Shown here: positions 54,651 to 62,727 of the stretch, in pieces
Numbering within the stretch: the first letter of the stretch is position 1
Layout: every line of letters starts with the position of its first letter
Assembly: GCA_963733935.1 (NCBI GenBank)
Contig: CAVTEQ010000014.1
Span: 620,001-684,000, forward strand
Length of the DNA stretch: 64,000 bases
Origin: JAHFUA01 sp963733935
Lineage (GTDB): Bacteria; Acidobacteriota; Terriglobia; Terriglobales; Acidobacteriaceae
Direction: 5' to 3'
Notes under the pieces: generated by a model
Database searches by the model: none
Seen by the model: the letters and a program-made list of their open reading frames with translations, nothing else
Told to the model about the DNA's origin: nothing
Translations under genes and position numbers: made by a program

Positions 54651-55886
54651 CTAGGGCGTTATGGCTATGAATGTAGGCGTGCCGCCGGTGGAGATGGTCA
54701 GCGGCCCGTTATTGCCGGCGACCGGAGTATCCGTGGAGGTCTGGATGATAGAGACGTTGCCCGAAACAGAGTTGGCGGTGAGTACGCGATTGGAATCGGG
54801 ATCGGAGACGACAAAAACCGGAGCCGTGCCCACGGGAATGCTTTTGGTGAAGGTGTTGCTGGTGGTGTTCAGCACGCAGACGCTATTGGTCAGATCGTCG
54901 GCCACATAGGCGCGGCTGCCGTCCGCCAGTGCGGTGACGGAAATGGGATGCTGCGCGTTGCAGGGCGCTCCGGCCAGAGAGACCTTCTGAACACACAACG
55001 CTGGACTCAGGGCACATTGGTTTGCATCCACGTTGTTATTGATGATGGACAAGCTGTTATCCACCGGGCTGGTAACGTAGAACCGGTTCAGGGTCGCCTC
55101 ATAGGTGATGTAGTTGGGTCCGGCGCCGACGGAGAGTGGGTTGCCTGGCGCAATGATCGCATCGCCTACGGTATCGATCACCGACAGATTACTGGTTCCC
55201 TGGTTGACCACAACCACTCGCGTGCCGTCGGCGCTCACCGCCGCCCACACCGGCTGGGCGCCGGCCGGTAAGTTGAGGGTGGCGATGTTCTGATCGGTGG
55301 CGGGAAAGATGACGCTTACCGTGTTGTCGCCCTGATTCAAGACGTAGAGCTGGGTGCCGTCCGGCGTGGCGACCATCGCCACAGGGGTGTTGCCTACGGT
55401 GATTCGTTGATTCGTGGTGAGGTCAACTACCTTGCCCAGAGCGGATTCGGCCACAAAACCTTTGGCTTGGGCGACGGCGACGAAAACCGGCTCCCCGCCG
55501 GAATCCAGGGTGGTTTTGGAGACAATGAGCGGACTGCCTAGCAAGGGCAAAGTGAAGGATGCGACGCTGAAATCATCACGGCTGACGATATAGTCAGTTC
55601 CCCCATTAGCGGCTGCGTGCACCGGGGTGCGGCCGACGTTGAAGGTGTCGCCGCTGAAAGTGGCGACGTTGGTGTCCCCGGTGACATCGATAAGCACCGC
55701 CGTGCCAGTACTGGAGCCGTTCGAACTTACCACCAAGGCATGCGCTGTGCGCTGCGGATCGCCACCGGGCAGAGGCTCCGGATTGGCCACGGGGCGGAAG
55801 TAGTCGCCGCACCCGGTATAGAACAGCACAAGACCGATCACGGCCGCCAGCATGGCAGCTCGCGCGCCGCACTTCTTCAGACTCAT
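54651..55886 (-). CDS. YncE-like beta-propeller lipoprotein
   Basis: 411 aa from the ATG at 55886 (MSLKKCGARAAML; GGGAG site). The lipobox is LVLFYTGC. The rest is a seven-bladed YVTN-type propeller (VGNTPVAMVATPDGTQLYVL, NQGDNTVSVI, VVVVNQGTSNLSVIDTVG, YVADDLTNSVCVLN). These proteins are membrane-anchored, face the periplasm and probably bind ligands. No enzyme function is implied. No adjacent partner gene is evident. Confidence 0.88.
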   Translation of the reverse strand: MSLKKCGARAAMLAAVIGLVLFYTGCGDYFRPVANPEPLPGGDPQRTAHALVVSSNGSSTGTAVLIDVTGDTNVATFSGDTFNVGRTPVHAAANGGTDYIVSRDDFSVASFTLPLLGSPLIVSKTTLDSGGEPVFVAVAQAKGFVAESALGKVVDLTTNQRITVGNTPVAMVATPDGTQLYVLNQGDNTVSVIFPATDQNIATLNLPAGAQPVWAAVSADGTRVVVVNQGTSNLSVIDTVGDAIIAPGNPLSVGAGPNYITYEATLNRFYVTSPVDNSLSIINNNVDANQCALSPALCVQKVSLAGAPCNAQHPISVTALADGSRAYVADDLTNSVCVLNTTSNTFTKSIPVGTAPVFVVSDPDSNRVLTANSVSGNVSIIQTSTDTPVAGNNGPLTISTGGTPTFIAITP

Positions 55887-55926
55887 CCCTGCTCCCACGG
55901 ACCGGGTTCTATCGCGAAACGTTCAT

Positions 55927-56090
55927 TCTAGAGTACGGAGTACCGAGTACCAAGTATCTCACGTTCGCAGTTGGATTTTGACCAGACCGGCAGACTCGGT
56001 AGCCCGAGTTCAGCCACGCAACAGGGGCGAAAAAAAAGCCCGGCACGCAAAGTGCCGGGCCGGTACTCGGTACTCGCAACTCGGTACTCT
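55927..56090. repeat. Convergent short-word repeat, GAGTACCGAGTAC / GTACTCGGTACTC arms
   Basis: The left arm (55931-55957) is agagtacggagtaccgagta and on; the right arm (56060-56089) is cggtactcggtactcgcaac and on, ending at the ku stop. About 100 bp separate them and include the ku terminator. Confidence 0.75.
56030..56060 (-). terminator. Rho-independent terminator of ku
   Basis: On the minus strand GCCCGGCAC, a TTTGC loop, GTGCCGGGC, then a run of seven T (56031-56037 as A on plus). It is 30 bp after the ku stop. Confidence 0.8.
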
Positions 56091-56950
56091 TACGCGATCC
56101 CCTGCCTCTTGCGTCCGGACCTGCGCGCACTGGAGATGGCGACGGGGCGCTGGGCCTCGGCCACGCGCTGCGCCGGTTTCTTGGGGATTTGCGCCAGGCT
56201 CTCTTTCAGCGCCGCCATCAGGTCTACGACCGGGGCGGGCTTGCGCGGTTTCTCCACTGCGGCGACTTCCTTGCCCTCGAGCCGCGCCTGGATCAGCTTC
56301 TTCACGTTTTCTTCGAAGGTGTCCGAGTACTTCTTGGGATCGAACTCAGCGGCCAGAGCCTCGACCAACTGGTGCGCGACCTTGACCTCGGCGTCTTTCA
56401 GTTCGATGCCGCTGGTTTTACCGAACTGCTCCACCTGCCGCACTTCGTTTTCGTAGAACATGGTGTGCAGCATGAGGCCGCCGTTCGTGGGGCGCAGGAA
56501 GACGGTGTACTCGCGGTTATGCATGGCCAGCTTGGCGATGGCCACGTACTCGCTTTCCTCCAGCGCGCGGGTGAGCAGCGCATAGGGACGCTGCCCCGCT
56601 TCTTCCGGCACCAGGTAGTAGGAAGACTCGAAGTACACGGGGTCGATCTCGGACGACTTGACGAACTCCAGGATCTCCATCGCCTTGGTGGTCTTGGGCT
56701 CGATCTTCTTGATGTCCGCGGGCTCAATAACCACGTACTCGCCCTTCTCGTATTCATAGCCCTTGACGATCTCGTCGCGCGACACCACGCGCTCGTCTTG
56801 CGGGCAATAGAGCTGCTGCTTGATGCGGACGTGGTCGTGGCGGTGCAGCATGTTGAACTGCACGTGGCTGCTGCGCGCCGCCGAAAACAGCCGCACCGGC
56901 ATGGAGATGAGCCCGAACGTCAGGTACCCCGACCAAACGGATGCTGCCAT
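56090..56950 (-). CDS. ku: Ku protein for non-homologous end joining
   Basis: 286 aa. The bacterial Ku core is clear: SVWSGYLTFGLISMPVRLFS, VRIKQQLYCPQDERVVSRDE, IVKGYEYEKGEYVVIEPADI and PVYFESSYYLVPEE. A basic C-terminal tail (RSGRKRQGIA) resembles the DNA-binding extension of many bacterial Ku proteins. It forms a ring on DNA ends and recruits LigD. No ligD is in this window, so the ligase is elsewhere or absent. It stands alone, with a strong terminator. Confidence 0.93.
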   Translation of the reverse strand: MAASVWSGYLTFGLISMPVRLFSAARSSHVQFNMLHRHDHVRIKQQLYCPQDERVVSRDEIVKGYEYEKGEYVVIEPADIKKIEPKTTKAMEILEFVKSSEIDPVYFESSYYLVPEEAGQRPYALLTRALEESEYVAIAKLAMHNREYTVFLRPTNGGLMLHTMFYENEVRQVEQFGKTSGIELKDAEVKVAHQLVEALAAEFDPKKYSDTFEENVKKLIQARLEGKEVAAVEKPRKPAPVVDLMAALKESLAQIPKKPAQRVAEAQRPVAISSARRSGRKRQGIA

Positions 56951-57096
56951 AGATCCTCCCCCACAAGCGCCGCTGTTTTCAGATCTGTTCTAACAAGCGT
57001 GCGCCACCTCTGCTACGATGCGCTCGGCCGGCGACAGTGCCGCCTTTCCGGCGTCCAGCCCTACCGGATACCGGGCTTTGCTGGCCACCAGATGCT

Positions 57097-57963
57097 ATGC
57101 ACGGAAGCCACGAACCAAACCGCTCCGCTTGGAAAAAACTGGCGAAGTGGCTGGACTGCCCCGCAGGGTGGGCTGCGGCATTGTGCATAATACCGTGGCC
57201 CGCGCTGGGAGCCCAGTTACATTTGCTGGTGCCCCCAAAGCGGGGGCTATGGGCCCTGGGGTTTACGGTGGCCTTCGCCATCTCGGCGCGGTGGCTGCGG
57301 GCCGTGACCCTCTCCGGAGCGGTGGCTGGCGGCGTCCTGGCTTTCTTGCTTTTTCTGGCGGGAGGTCCGGCGGCCTTTGCCGCGCTGGTTGCGGTCTTCC
57401 TCCTAACGTGGATCACTACCCGCCTGGGCCATCGGCGGAAGCGGCAATTGGGCACCGCCGAAGGACAAAGCGGCCGCTCCGCCTCGCAGGTCGCAGCTAA
57501 CATTGGGGTCGCGGCCACCGCCGCGCTGCTGGGACTAGCCACGGGCCATTCGGCAGCGGGGCTGGTGGCAGCGGTCGCGGCACTCGCGGAAGCCGCCGCC
57601 GACACCACCTCCAGCGAAGTGGGCCAGGCGGTGAGCGACTCCGCCTATCTGATCATCGATTTCCGTCCCGTGCCCGTGGGCACGGATGGCGGCATCAGCG
57701 TCGCCGGCACGCTCGCCGGGGTGGCTGCCGCCGTGGCCGTGGCCACGGTCGCGTGGGCCGGGCGGATCATCCCCGGGCATTGGTGGCTGCCGGTGGCTGC
57801 CGCGGGAGCGCTGGGGATGTTTGTGGACAGCTTCCTGGGCGCCACGCTGGAGCGCCGGCGCTTGCTCAACAATGATGCGGTCAACCTGCTGAGCACGATC
57901 GTCGCCGCCTTGTTTGCCCTGTTCCTGTACTGGTCGCGACATGGGGAGTTCCCGCTTCCCTGA
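57097..57963 (+). CDS. DUF92-family membrane protein
   Basis: 288 aa from the ATG at 57097 (MHGSHEPNRSAWKKL); a GTG at 57037 is an alternative. There are about six transmembrane helices (residues ~20-140 and 165-285). WITTRLGHRRKRQLGTAEGQ, VAANIGVAATAALLGL and the polar motif AAADTTSSEVGQAVSD are characteristic of DUF92/TMEM19-type proteins. A link of some DUF92 proteins to phytyl-phosphate kinase is known in plants and cyanobacteria; in bacteria generally the role is unknown. It is divergent from ku. Confidence 0.85.
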   Translation: MHGSHEPNRSAWKKLAKWLDCPAGWAAALCIIPWPALGAQLHLLVPPKRGLWALGFTVAFAISARWLRAVTLSGAVAGGVLAFLLFLAGGPAAFAALVAVFLLTWITTRLGHRRKRQLGTAEGQSGRSASQVAANIGVAATAALLGLATGHSAAGLVAAVAALAEAAADTTSSEVGQAVSDSAYLIIDFRPVPVGTDGGISVAGTLAGVAAAVAVATVAWAGRIIPGHWWLPVAAAGALGMFVDSFLGATLERRRLLNNDAVNLLSTIVAALFALFLYWSRHGEFPLP

Positions 57964-58061
57964 GGTGTTACTCAGGGCGCGCTGAGGTGCAGCACCTGAA
58001 GTTAGTCGCTCCTGTTTCCTCTCCACTGAAGAGGCCGTTTACAATCGTGTCCGTTGCCACC

Positions 58062-58860
58062 ATGAGAATTAAGACTTTTGCCATCGCCTGTGCGCTGATG
58101 CTGACGCTGTTTCTGTTCGCGCAACGTCGAACTCAGCCGAACCCACCGCAGCCGCCCGGAGTGGTCGACCTGACCCACTCCATCAGCGAAAAAGCTCCCA
58201 ACTGGGAAGGTACGGCGGAATCGCCTTACAAAGTCAAGCTGCTGGGGACCTTCGAAAAAGACGGCTACTTCACGCGCTACATCTCGCTTCCCGAGCACTT
58301 CGCGACGCACATCGACGCGCCCGCTCACTTCGCCCAGGGAGTATGGACGGTGGACCAGATTCCGGCGCAGCGGCTGGTGGCGCCGCTGGTGGTGATGGAT
58401 GTCCGCGGCAAAGCCGCCAACAATCCTGACTATGAGGTCTCGCTCGAGGATCTGGCTCTGTGGGAGCACGACAATGGGCCAGTTCCTCCGGGCGCGGTGG
58501 TGATGGCGCGTACTGGCTGGGAGGCGCGCTGGGATTCCATGAAGCAATACCGCAACGCCGATGACAAGGGCACGATGCACTTTCCCGGGCTTCGCTCTCG
58601 ATACCGTGAAATTCCTGGTGCAGGCGCGGAAGATTGTTGGGCTCGGTATCGATACGCTCAGCGTGGACTACGGCGCCTCCAAGGATTATCCCATCCACCA
58701 CTTTACTGCCCGGAACAACGTCTACCACCTGGAGAACGTGGCCAACCTCGGCCAGGCGCCGGAAGCGGGAGGCATGGTGGTGGTGGGTCCGGCCAAACTG
58801 GAAGGCGGCTCCGGAGGGCCGGTGAGGATCCTAGTGCTGCTGAAGGAATTGAGTCATTGA
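58062..58860 (+). pseudogene. Cyclase-family (kynurenine formamidase-like) secreted protein, one frameshift
   Basis: Starts MRIKTFAIACALMLTLFLFA (signal peptide). VVDLTHSISEKAPNWEG and the metal-binding HIDAPAHFAQG are the cyclase/amidohydrolase hallmarks. At about 58588 the frame changes; removing one G gives MHFPGFALDTVKFL, and the reading continues to LLKELSH with the stop at 58860 inside the next repeat. The product would be about 265 aa with possible metal-dependent hydrolase activity. The substrate is unknown. A single extra base suggests error. Confidence 0.75.
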
Positions 58861-58967
58861 GCGATTGAGCCATTGAAAACCCATAAACTAATGGCCCAAT
58901 CATTCAATGGCTCAATGAGGCTCAATGGCCCAATGACTCAATCGCCCAATGGCTCAATGACTCAATC
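58849..58967. repeat. Convergent short-word repeat, CATTGAG / CTCAATG family
   Basis: The left arm (58850-58877) is gagtcattgagcgattgagc and on; the right arm (58890-58967) is many tcaatggc/ccaatgac words. The cyclase stop lies in the left arm, and the last ~13 residues of the ydcF product (IESLSHWAIESLGH) are encoded by the right arm. Confidence 0.85.
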
Positions 58968-59545
58968 CTCCACAACGCATAGCTTACGATCTCGCGCAGT
59001 ATCAACACGGTCTCGTGCCATCTCGAAGGGGGACGCGCCTGCGGCCGCGGCGCTCCGTAAACGGTAAAGCCCTGCCGTTCCAGCATCTTCTTGATGCGAA
59101 AGATGTGGTAGCCGTCGCTGACCGCGATGCAGGTGTGCAGGCGGTTGGTGTTCATGATGGCGGCTACCCGGTCTACTGACTCGTCGGTGTTATCGGCCTG
59201 GGTCTCGGCGATGATGTCCTGTTCGGGAATGCCGCGGCCCATCAGGTAAACGCGCCCCACGCCACCTTCGCTGAAGCGGGGATCGCCTCCGTAGCCGCCG
59301 GTGGTAATCACCAGCGGCGCCAATCCGCGCTGGAAGAGGCTGTAGGCGTGATCGAGCCGGGCGCGCAGCACCGGGGAAGGATGTCCGGAGTACTCGGCCG
59401 CGCCGAAGACGACGATGCAGTCAGCGGAACGCGCCTCGTCGCGCCAGGACTGATGCCGGATGCGGATGAAAGTCACCGCGACAAATCCGGTGGCGAACAG
59501 CAGCAACGTCAGCAGAAAATAGCGTAGCCAGTGTTTTTTCTTCAC
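58922..59545 (-). CDS. YdcF/ElyC (DUF218)-family membrane protein
   Basis: About 207 aa from a GTG at 59545; no good ribosome site is visible and the upstream limit is uncertain. One N-terminal transmembrane helix (WLRYFLLTLLLFATGFVAVT) precedes a DUF218 domain (DCIVVFGAAEYSGHPSPVLR, ARLDHAYSLFQRGLAPLVIT, GGYGGDP, IAVSDGYHIFRIKKM). ElyC/SanA relatives act in envelope integrity in E. coli. The C-terminus is repeat-derived. It lies 43 bp after tsaC on the same strand, so probably co-transcribed. Confidence 0.82.
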   Translation of the reverse strand: MKKKHWLRYFLLTLLLFATGFVAVTFIRIRHQSWRDEARSADCIVVFGAAEYSGHPSPVLRARLDHAYSLFQRGLAPLVITTGGYGGDPRFSEGGVGRVYLMGRGIPEQDIIAETQADNTDESVDRVAAIMNTNRLHTCIAVSDGYHIFRIKKMLERQGFTVYGAPRPQARPPSRWHETVLILREIVSYALWRIESLSHWAIESLGH

Positions 59546-59588
59546 GACAGGGGTTGGTACTGGCCGAGCAGACGCGAATTGCGGGGCC

Positions 59589-60266
59589 TCAGGCCTGGGC
59601 AAGGAAGTCGGAAATCTCCTGCGCGGGAATCGCGCCCTCGCGCAGCACCCGCCACCCTGCCGTGTCGGTAAGGTCCACGATGGTGGAAGCCACGCTGCGC
59701 GGCGAGGGTCCGCCGTCGACAATCATCGGGATGGACTCCCCCAGTTGCAGCCGGACGCCATCGGCGGTGGTGCATTCGGCGGCGCCGCTGACGTTGGCGG
59801 AGGTCGCGGTCAGGGGGACACCAGCGGCGCGGACCACGGCGATCGGGATTTTAGCGGCGGGCACGCGCAGCGCAACGTTTCCGGTGTTGGCCGTTACCTT
59901 CAAAGGCAGGCGCGAAGCGGCACGGACAATCAGCGTCAGCGGACCGGGCCAGTACTTACGCGCCAGCTTGTAGAACTCCTCGGGCAACGGGCGGGTGAGG
60001 TCTTCCGCCTGGTCCACGCTCTCGATCATCAGCGAAAGCGGCTTGTGGCGGGAGCGAGTCTTGATGTCATAGACCTTCTCCACCGCGCGCAGATTGAAGG
60101 GATCGGCAGCCAGGCCGTAGAAGGTGTCCGTGGGCATGGCCAGCACGTAGCCGGCGCGAATCTGCTCCGCCACATAGGCGATCAGCGAATTCTCCGGCGC
60201 TTCGCAGTTGATCCTGACAATCTCTGCAGCCACTCGCGCTTCCTTTGCTGCCCGATTACTGCGCAT
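59589..60266 (-). CDS. tsaC: L-threonylcarbamoyladenylate synthase
   Basis: 225 aa from the ATG at 60266 (MRSNRAAKEARVAAEIVRIN); much longer readings upstream are antisense to rlmB. The YrdC/Sua5 motifs are clear: MPTDTFYGLAADPFN, KTRSRHKPLSLMI (Lys/Arg ATP contacts), KYWPGPLTLIV, and LTATSANVSG. It makes threonylcarbamoyl-AMP, used by TsaD (20.5 kb) for t6A37 of tRNA. The C-terminal Sua5 domain is absent, so it is the short YrdC form. It is divergent from rlmB. Confidence 0.93.
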   Translation of the reverse strand: MRSNRAAKEARVAAEIVRINCEAPENSLIAYVAEQIRAGYVLAMPTDTFYGLAADPFNLRAVEKVYDIKTRSRHKPLSLMIESVDQAEDLTRPLPEEFYKLARKYWPGPLTLIVRAASRLPLKVTANTGNVALRVPAAKIPIAVVRAAGVPLTATSANVSGAAECTTADGVRLQLGESIPMIVDGGPSPRSVASTIVDLTDTAGWRVLREGAIPAQEISDFLAQA

Positions 60267-60341
60267 AAATAGTACCTGCCCGAACGGGCGAAACCTAACA
60301 TATCCGGTGGTACGCTGCAAGAATAGCAGAATGGCAGGCGT

Positions 60342-61181
60342 ATGATGGCGCCCACGACACCAATGAATAAAGCCCTCCGGCAACGGCTGCGGCGGGTCGC
60401 CAGCCGCCAGAATCCGCTGGTGAAGGAGTTGCGGCAGGCCTTTGTCCGTGGCGAAAACACGGCGAACGGCGCCTGCGCCATCGAGGGTCTGCGGCTGGTG
60501 GAAGAGGCCATCCGCAGCGGCTTGCGTTTTCGGGCGGTGTTCTTCCGGCAGTCGTCGCTGGCCGTGGCCGACCGCCTGCTGCCGCAAATTGCCGCCCAGG
60601 TTGAAACCGTCCTGTTGCCGAACGAGATTTTTGACAGCGTGTGTCCTACCGAGACGCCGCAGGGGGTGGCTGCTCTGGCCAAGGTCAGGAGCTTCACCCT
60701 GGACGACATGCTGCGCTCTTACCAGCCGCTGGTGGTGGCGCTGAGCGGTCTGCAAGACCCAGGGAACCTGGGTACGATCCTGCGTTCCGCCGAGGCTTTC
60801 GGCGCGAGCGGCGCGCTGCTGGGCGAGGGCACCGTCAGCCAGTTCAACTCGAAGGCCGTCCGGGCGTCGGCGGGCTCGGTGTTTCGCTTGCCGGTAGTTG
60901 TAGTCAAGCTGGACGAAGCAATCCCGCGTTTGCGCCAGGCTGGGTTGCGGCTGGTGGCGACCTCGTCTCATGGTGGCACTCCGGCCGACCAGGTGAACCT
61001 GGCGAGGCCACTGGCGCTTTTCATCGGCAATGAGGGTGCTGGCCTGCCGCGGGAATTGATGTTGCAGATGGATGAAACCGTCGAAGTGCCGCATCCCGGG
61101 CCTGTCGAGTCGCTGAACGCGGCGGTGGCTGCATCGATACTGTTGTACGAGGCAGCGAGGCAGAGGAGGGCGGGAATCTGA
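60342..61181 (+). CDS. TrmH/RlmB-family RNA 2'-O-methyltransferase
   Basis: 279 aa. The N-terminal substrate-binding domain (RRVASRQNPLVKELRQAFVR) is followed by the SPOUT domain: LQDPGNLGTILRSAEAFGAS (motif 1), LALFIGNEGAGLPRELM (motif 2) and VPHPGPVESLNAAVAASILL (motif 3 with the knot). It methylates a ribose in rRNA or tRNA. Family members differ in target, so RlmB (23S G2251) is a guess. The gene ends just before a repeat and is followed by rarA. Confidence 0.9.
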   Translation: MMAPTTPMNKALRQRLRRVASRQNPLVKELRQAFVRGENTANGACAIEGLRLVEEAIRSGLRFRAVFFRQSSLAVADRLLPQIAAQVETVLLPNEIFDSVCPTETPQGVAALAKVRSFTLDDMLRSYQPLVVALSGLQDPGNLGTILRSAEAFGASGALLGEGTVSQFNSKAVRASAGSVFRLPVVVVKLDEAIPRLRQAGLRLVATSSHGGTPADQVNLARPLALFIGNEGAGLPRELMLQMDETVEVPHPGPVESLNAAVAASILLYEAARQRRAGI

Positions 61182-61182
61182 C

Positions 61183-61275
61183 CATCGGGTGATCGGGAGA
61201 TCGGCTCATCGGGTGATTGCCTGCAGTTTTAAATGACCCGATGACCCGATGACCCGATCACCCGATGACCCGATT
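61183..61275. repeat. Convergent short-word repeat, ATCGGGTGA / TCACCCGAT family
   Basis: The left arm (61184-61218) has ccatcgggtgatcgggagat and on; the right arm (61232-61275) has five copies of atgacccgat/atcacccgat. They are complementary around a 13-nt loop. The stop of the RNA methyltransferase is directly before it. A half copy is at the FAH-gene stop (15775-15803). Confidence 0.8.
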
Positions 61276-61301
61276 CACGAGGCAGGTTGCAGCGATAACT
61301 A

Positions 61302-62658
61302 ATGTCCCTGTTCCAGCCCATCCCGTCTGCTGATGGACCCACCGACCGCTCGCGGCCGCTGGCCGACCGCATGCGTCCGCGCACACTCGATGAGTTCGTC
61401 GGGCAGGAGCACATTCTCGGCGCGGGCAAGCCGCTGCGGCTGCAGATCGAGCGCGACGACCCGGGCTCGCTCATCTTCTGGGGACCGCCGGGCGTGGGCA
61501 AGACGACGCTGGCGAAGATCATCGCCGGCATGACCCGCGCCGACTTCATCCAGTTCTCCGCCGTGCTGAGCGGCATCAAGGAGATCAAGCAGGTGATGGC
61601 CGACGCCGAGCGCGCTCGCCAGTACGGCACGCGGACGATCCTGTTCATCGATGAAGTCCACCGCTTCAACAAGGCGCAGCAGGACGCCTTCCTGCCCTAC
61701 GTCGAGAAGGGCTCCATCCGGCTGATCGGCGCCACTACGGAGAACCCGTCGTTCGAAATCATCTCCGCGCTGCTGTCGCGCTGCCGCGTGTACGTGCTGA
61801 ATCCGCTCACGGAGGAGCAGATCATCACTCTGCTGAAGCGCGCGCTGGCCGACCGCGAGCGCGGCTTGGGCGAGATGAACCTGCGCGTCAAGCGACGAAG
61901 TGCTGGCGAAGATCGCCTCTTATTCAAGCGGCGACGCCCGCTCCGCCTACAACGTGCTGGAGGTTGCAGCCGGGACGGTCGGCGCGAATGGCGAGATCAC
62001 CGAGCAGGTCGCGCAAGACGCCCTGCAGAAGCGCATCCTGCGCTATGACAAAGCCGGCGAAGAGCACTTCAACCTGATCTCCGCGCTGCACAAGTCGGTT
62101 CGCAACAGCGACGCCGACGCCTCCCTCTACTGGCTGGCGCGCATGATCGAAGCCGGCGAAGACCCGCTCTACATCGCGCGGCGGCTGGTGCGCATGGCGG
62201 TCGAAGATATCGGCATGGCCGATCCCAACGCGCTCTCACTGACGGTCGCGGCGCGCGATGCCGTGGACTTCATCGGCATGCCGGAAGGCAATCTCGCGCT
62301 GGCGGAAGCTGCCGTCTATCTCGCGCTCGCGCCCAAGTCCAACGCGCTCTACACCGCCTACGGCGCGGTGCAGCAGGACGTGGAGCGCACCGTCGCCGAA
62401 CCTGTTCCCCTGCACCTCCGCAACGCGCCCACCGGATTGATGAAAGGACTGGGCTACGGCACCGGCTACCAGTACGCGCACGATCTCGACGCCAAGGTCG
62501 CGGACATGCAGTGCCTGCCCGACAATCTGAAAAACCGCCGCTATTACTTCCCCACGCAGGAGGGCATCGAGAAGCGCATTCGCGAGCGCATGGAGGAAAT
62601 TCGTAAGCGGCGGAAGGGCGCTGGCGAGAAGAGTTCTGCCCCTGAAAAAGAATCCTGA
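61302..62658 (+). pseudogene. rarA: Replication-associated recombination protein RarA (MgsA), one frameshift
   Basis: An AAA+ ATPase of the clamp-loader group. Walker A is WGPPGVGKTTLAKII, Walker B ILFIDEVHRFNKAQQDAF, sensor 1 IGATTENPSFEI. At 61890 an extra A breaks the frame (CGTCAAGC instead of CGTCAGC); correcting it gives LRVSDEVLAKIASYSSGD and the full C-terminal domain (YEAGEDPLYIARRLVRMAVE-like, YGTGYQYAHD) to the stop at 62658. The product would be about 452 aa, normal for the family. The gene acts at stalled forks. A sequence error is likely. Confidence 0.88.
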
Positions 62659-62727
62659 CCCGTCGCCGGGCATCCAGTAGGCTAGATTCCGGCAGGGCGG
62701 CGACCCCGCCCAAAGTGTTGATTTTTT

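Noticed and set aside
60267..61094. N-terminal extension of tsaC to a 501-aa protein
   Set aside because: The added part is antisense to the rRNA methyltransferase and the YrdC domain starts normally at 60266.
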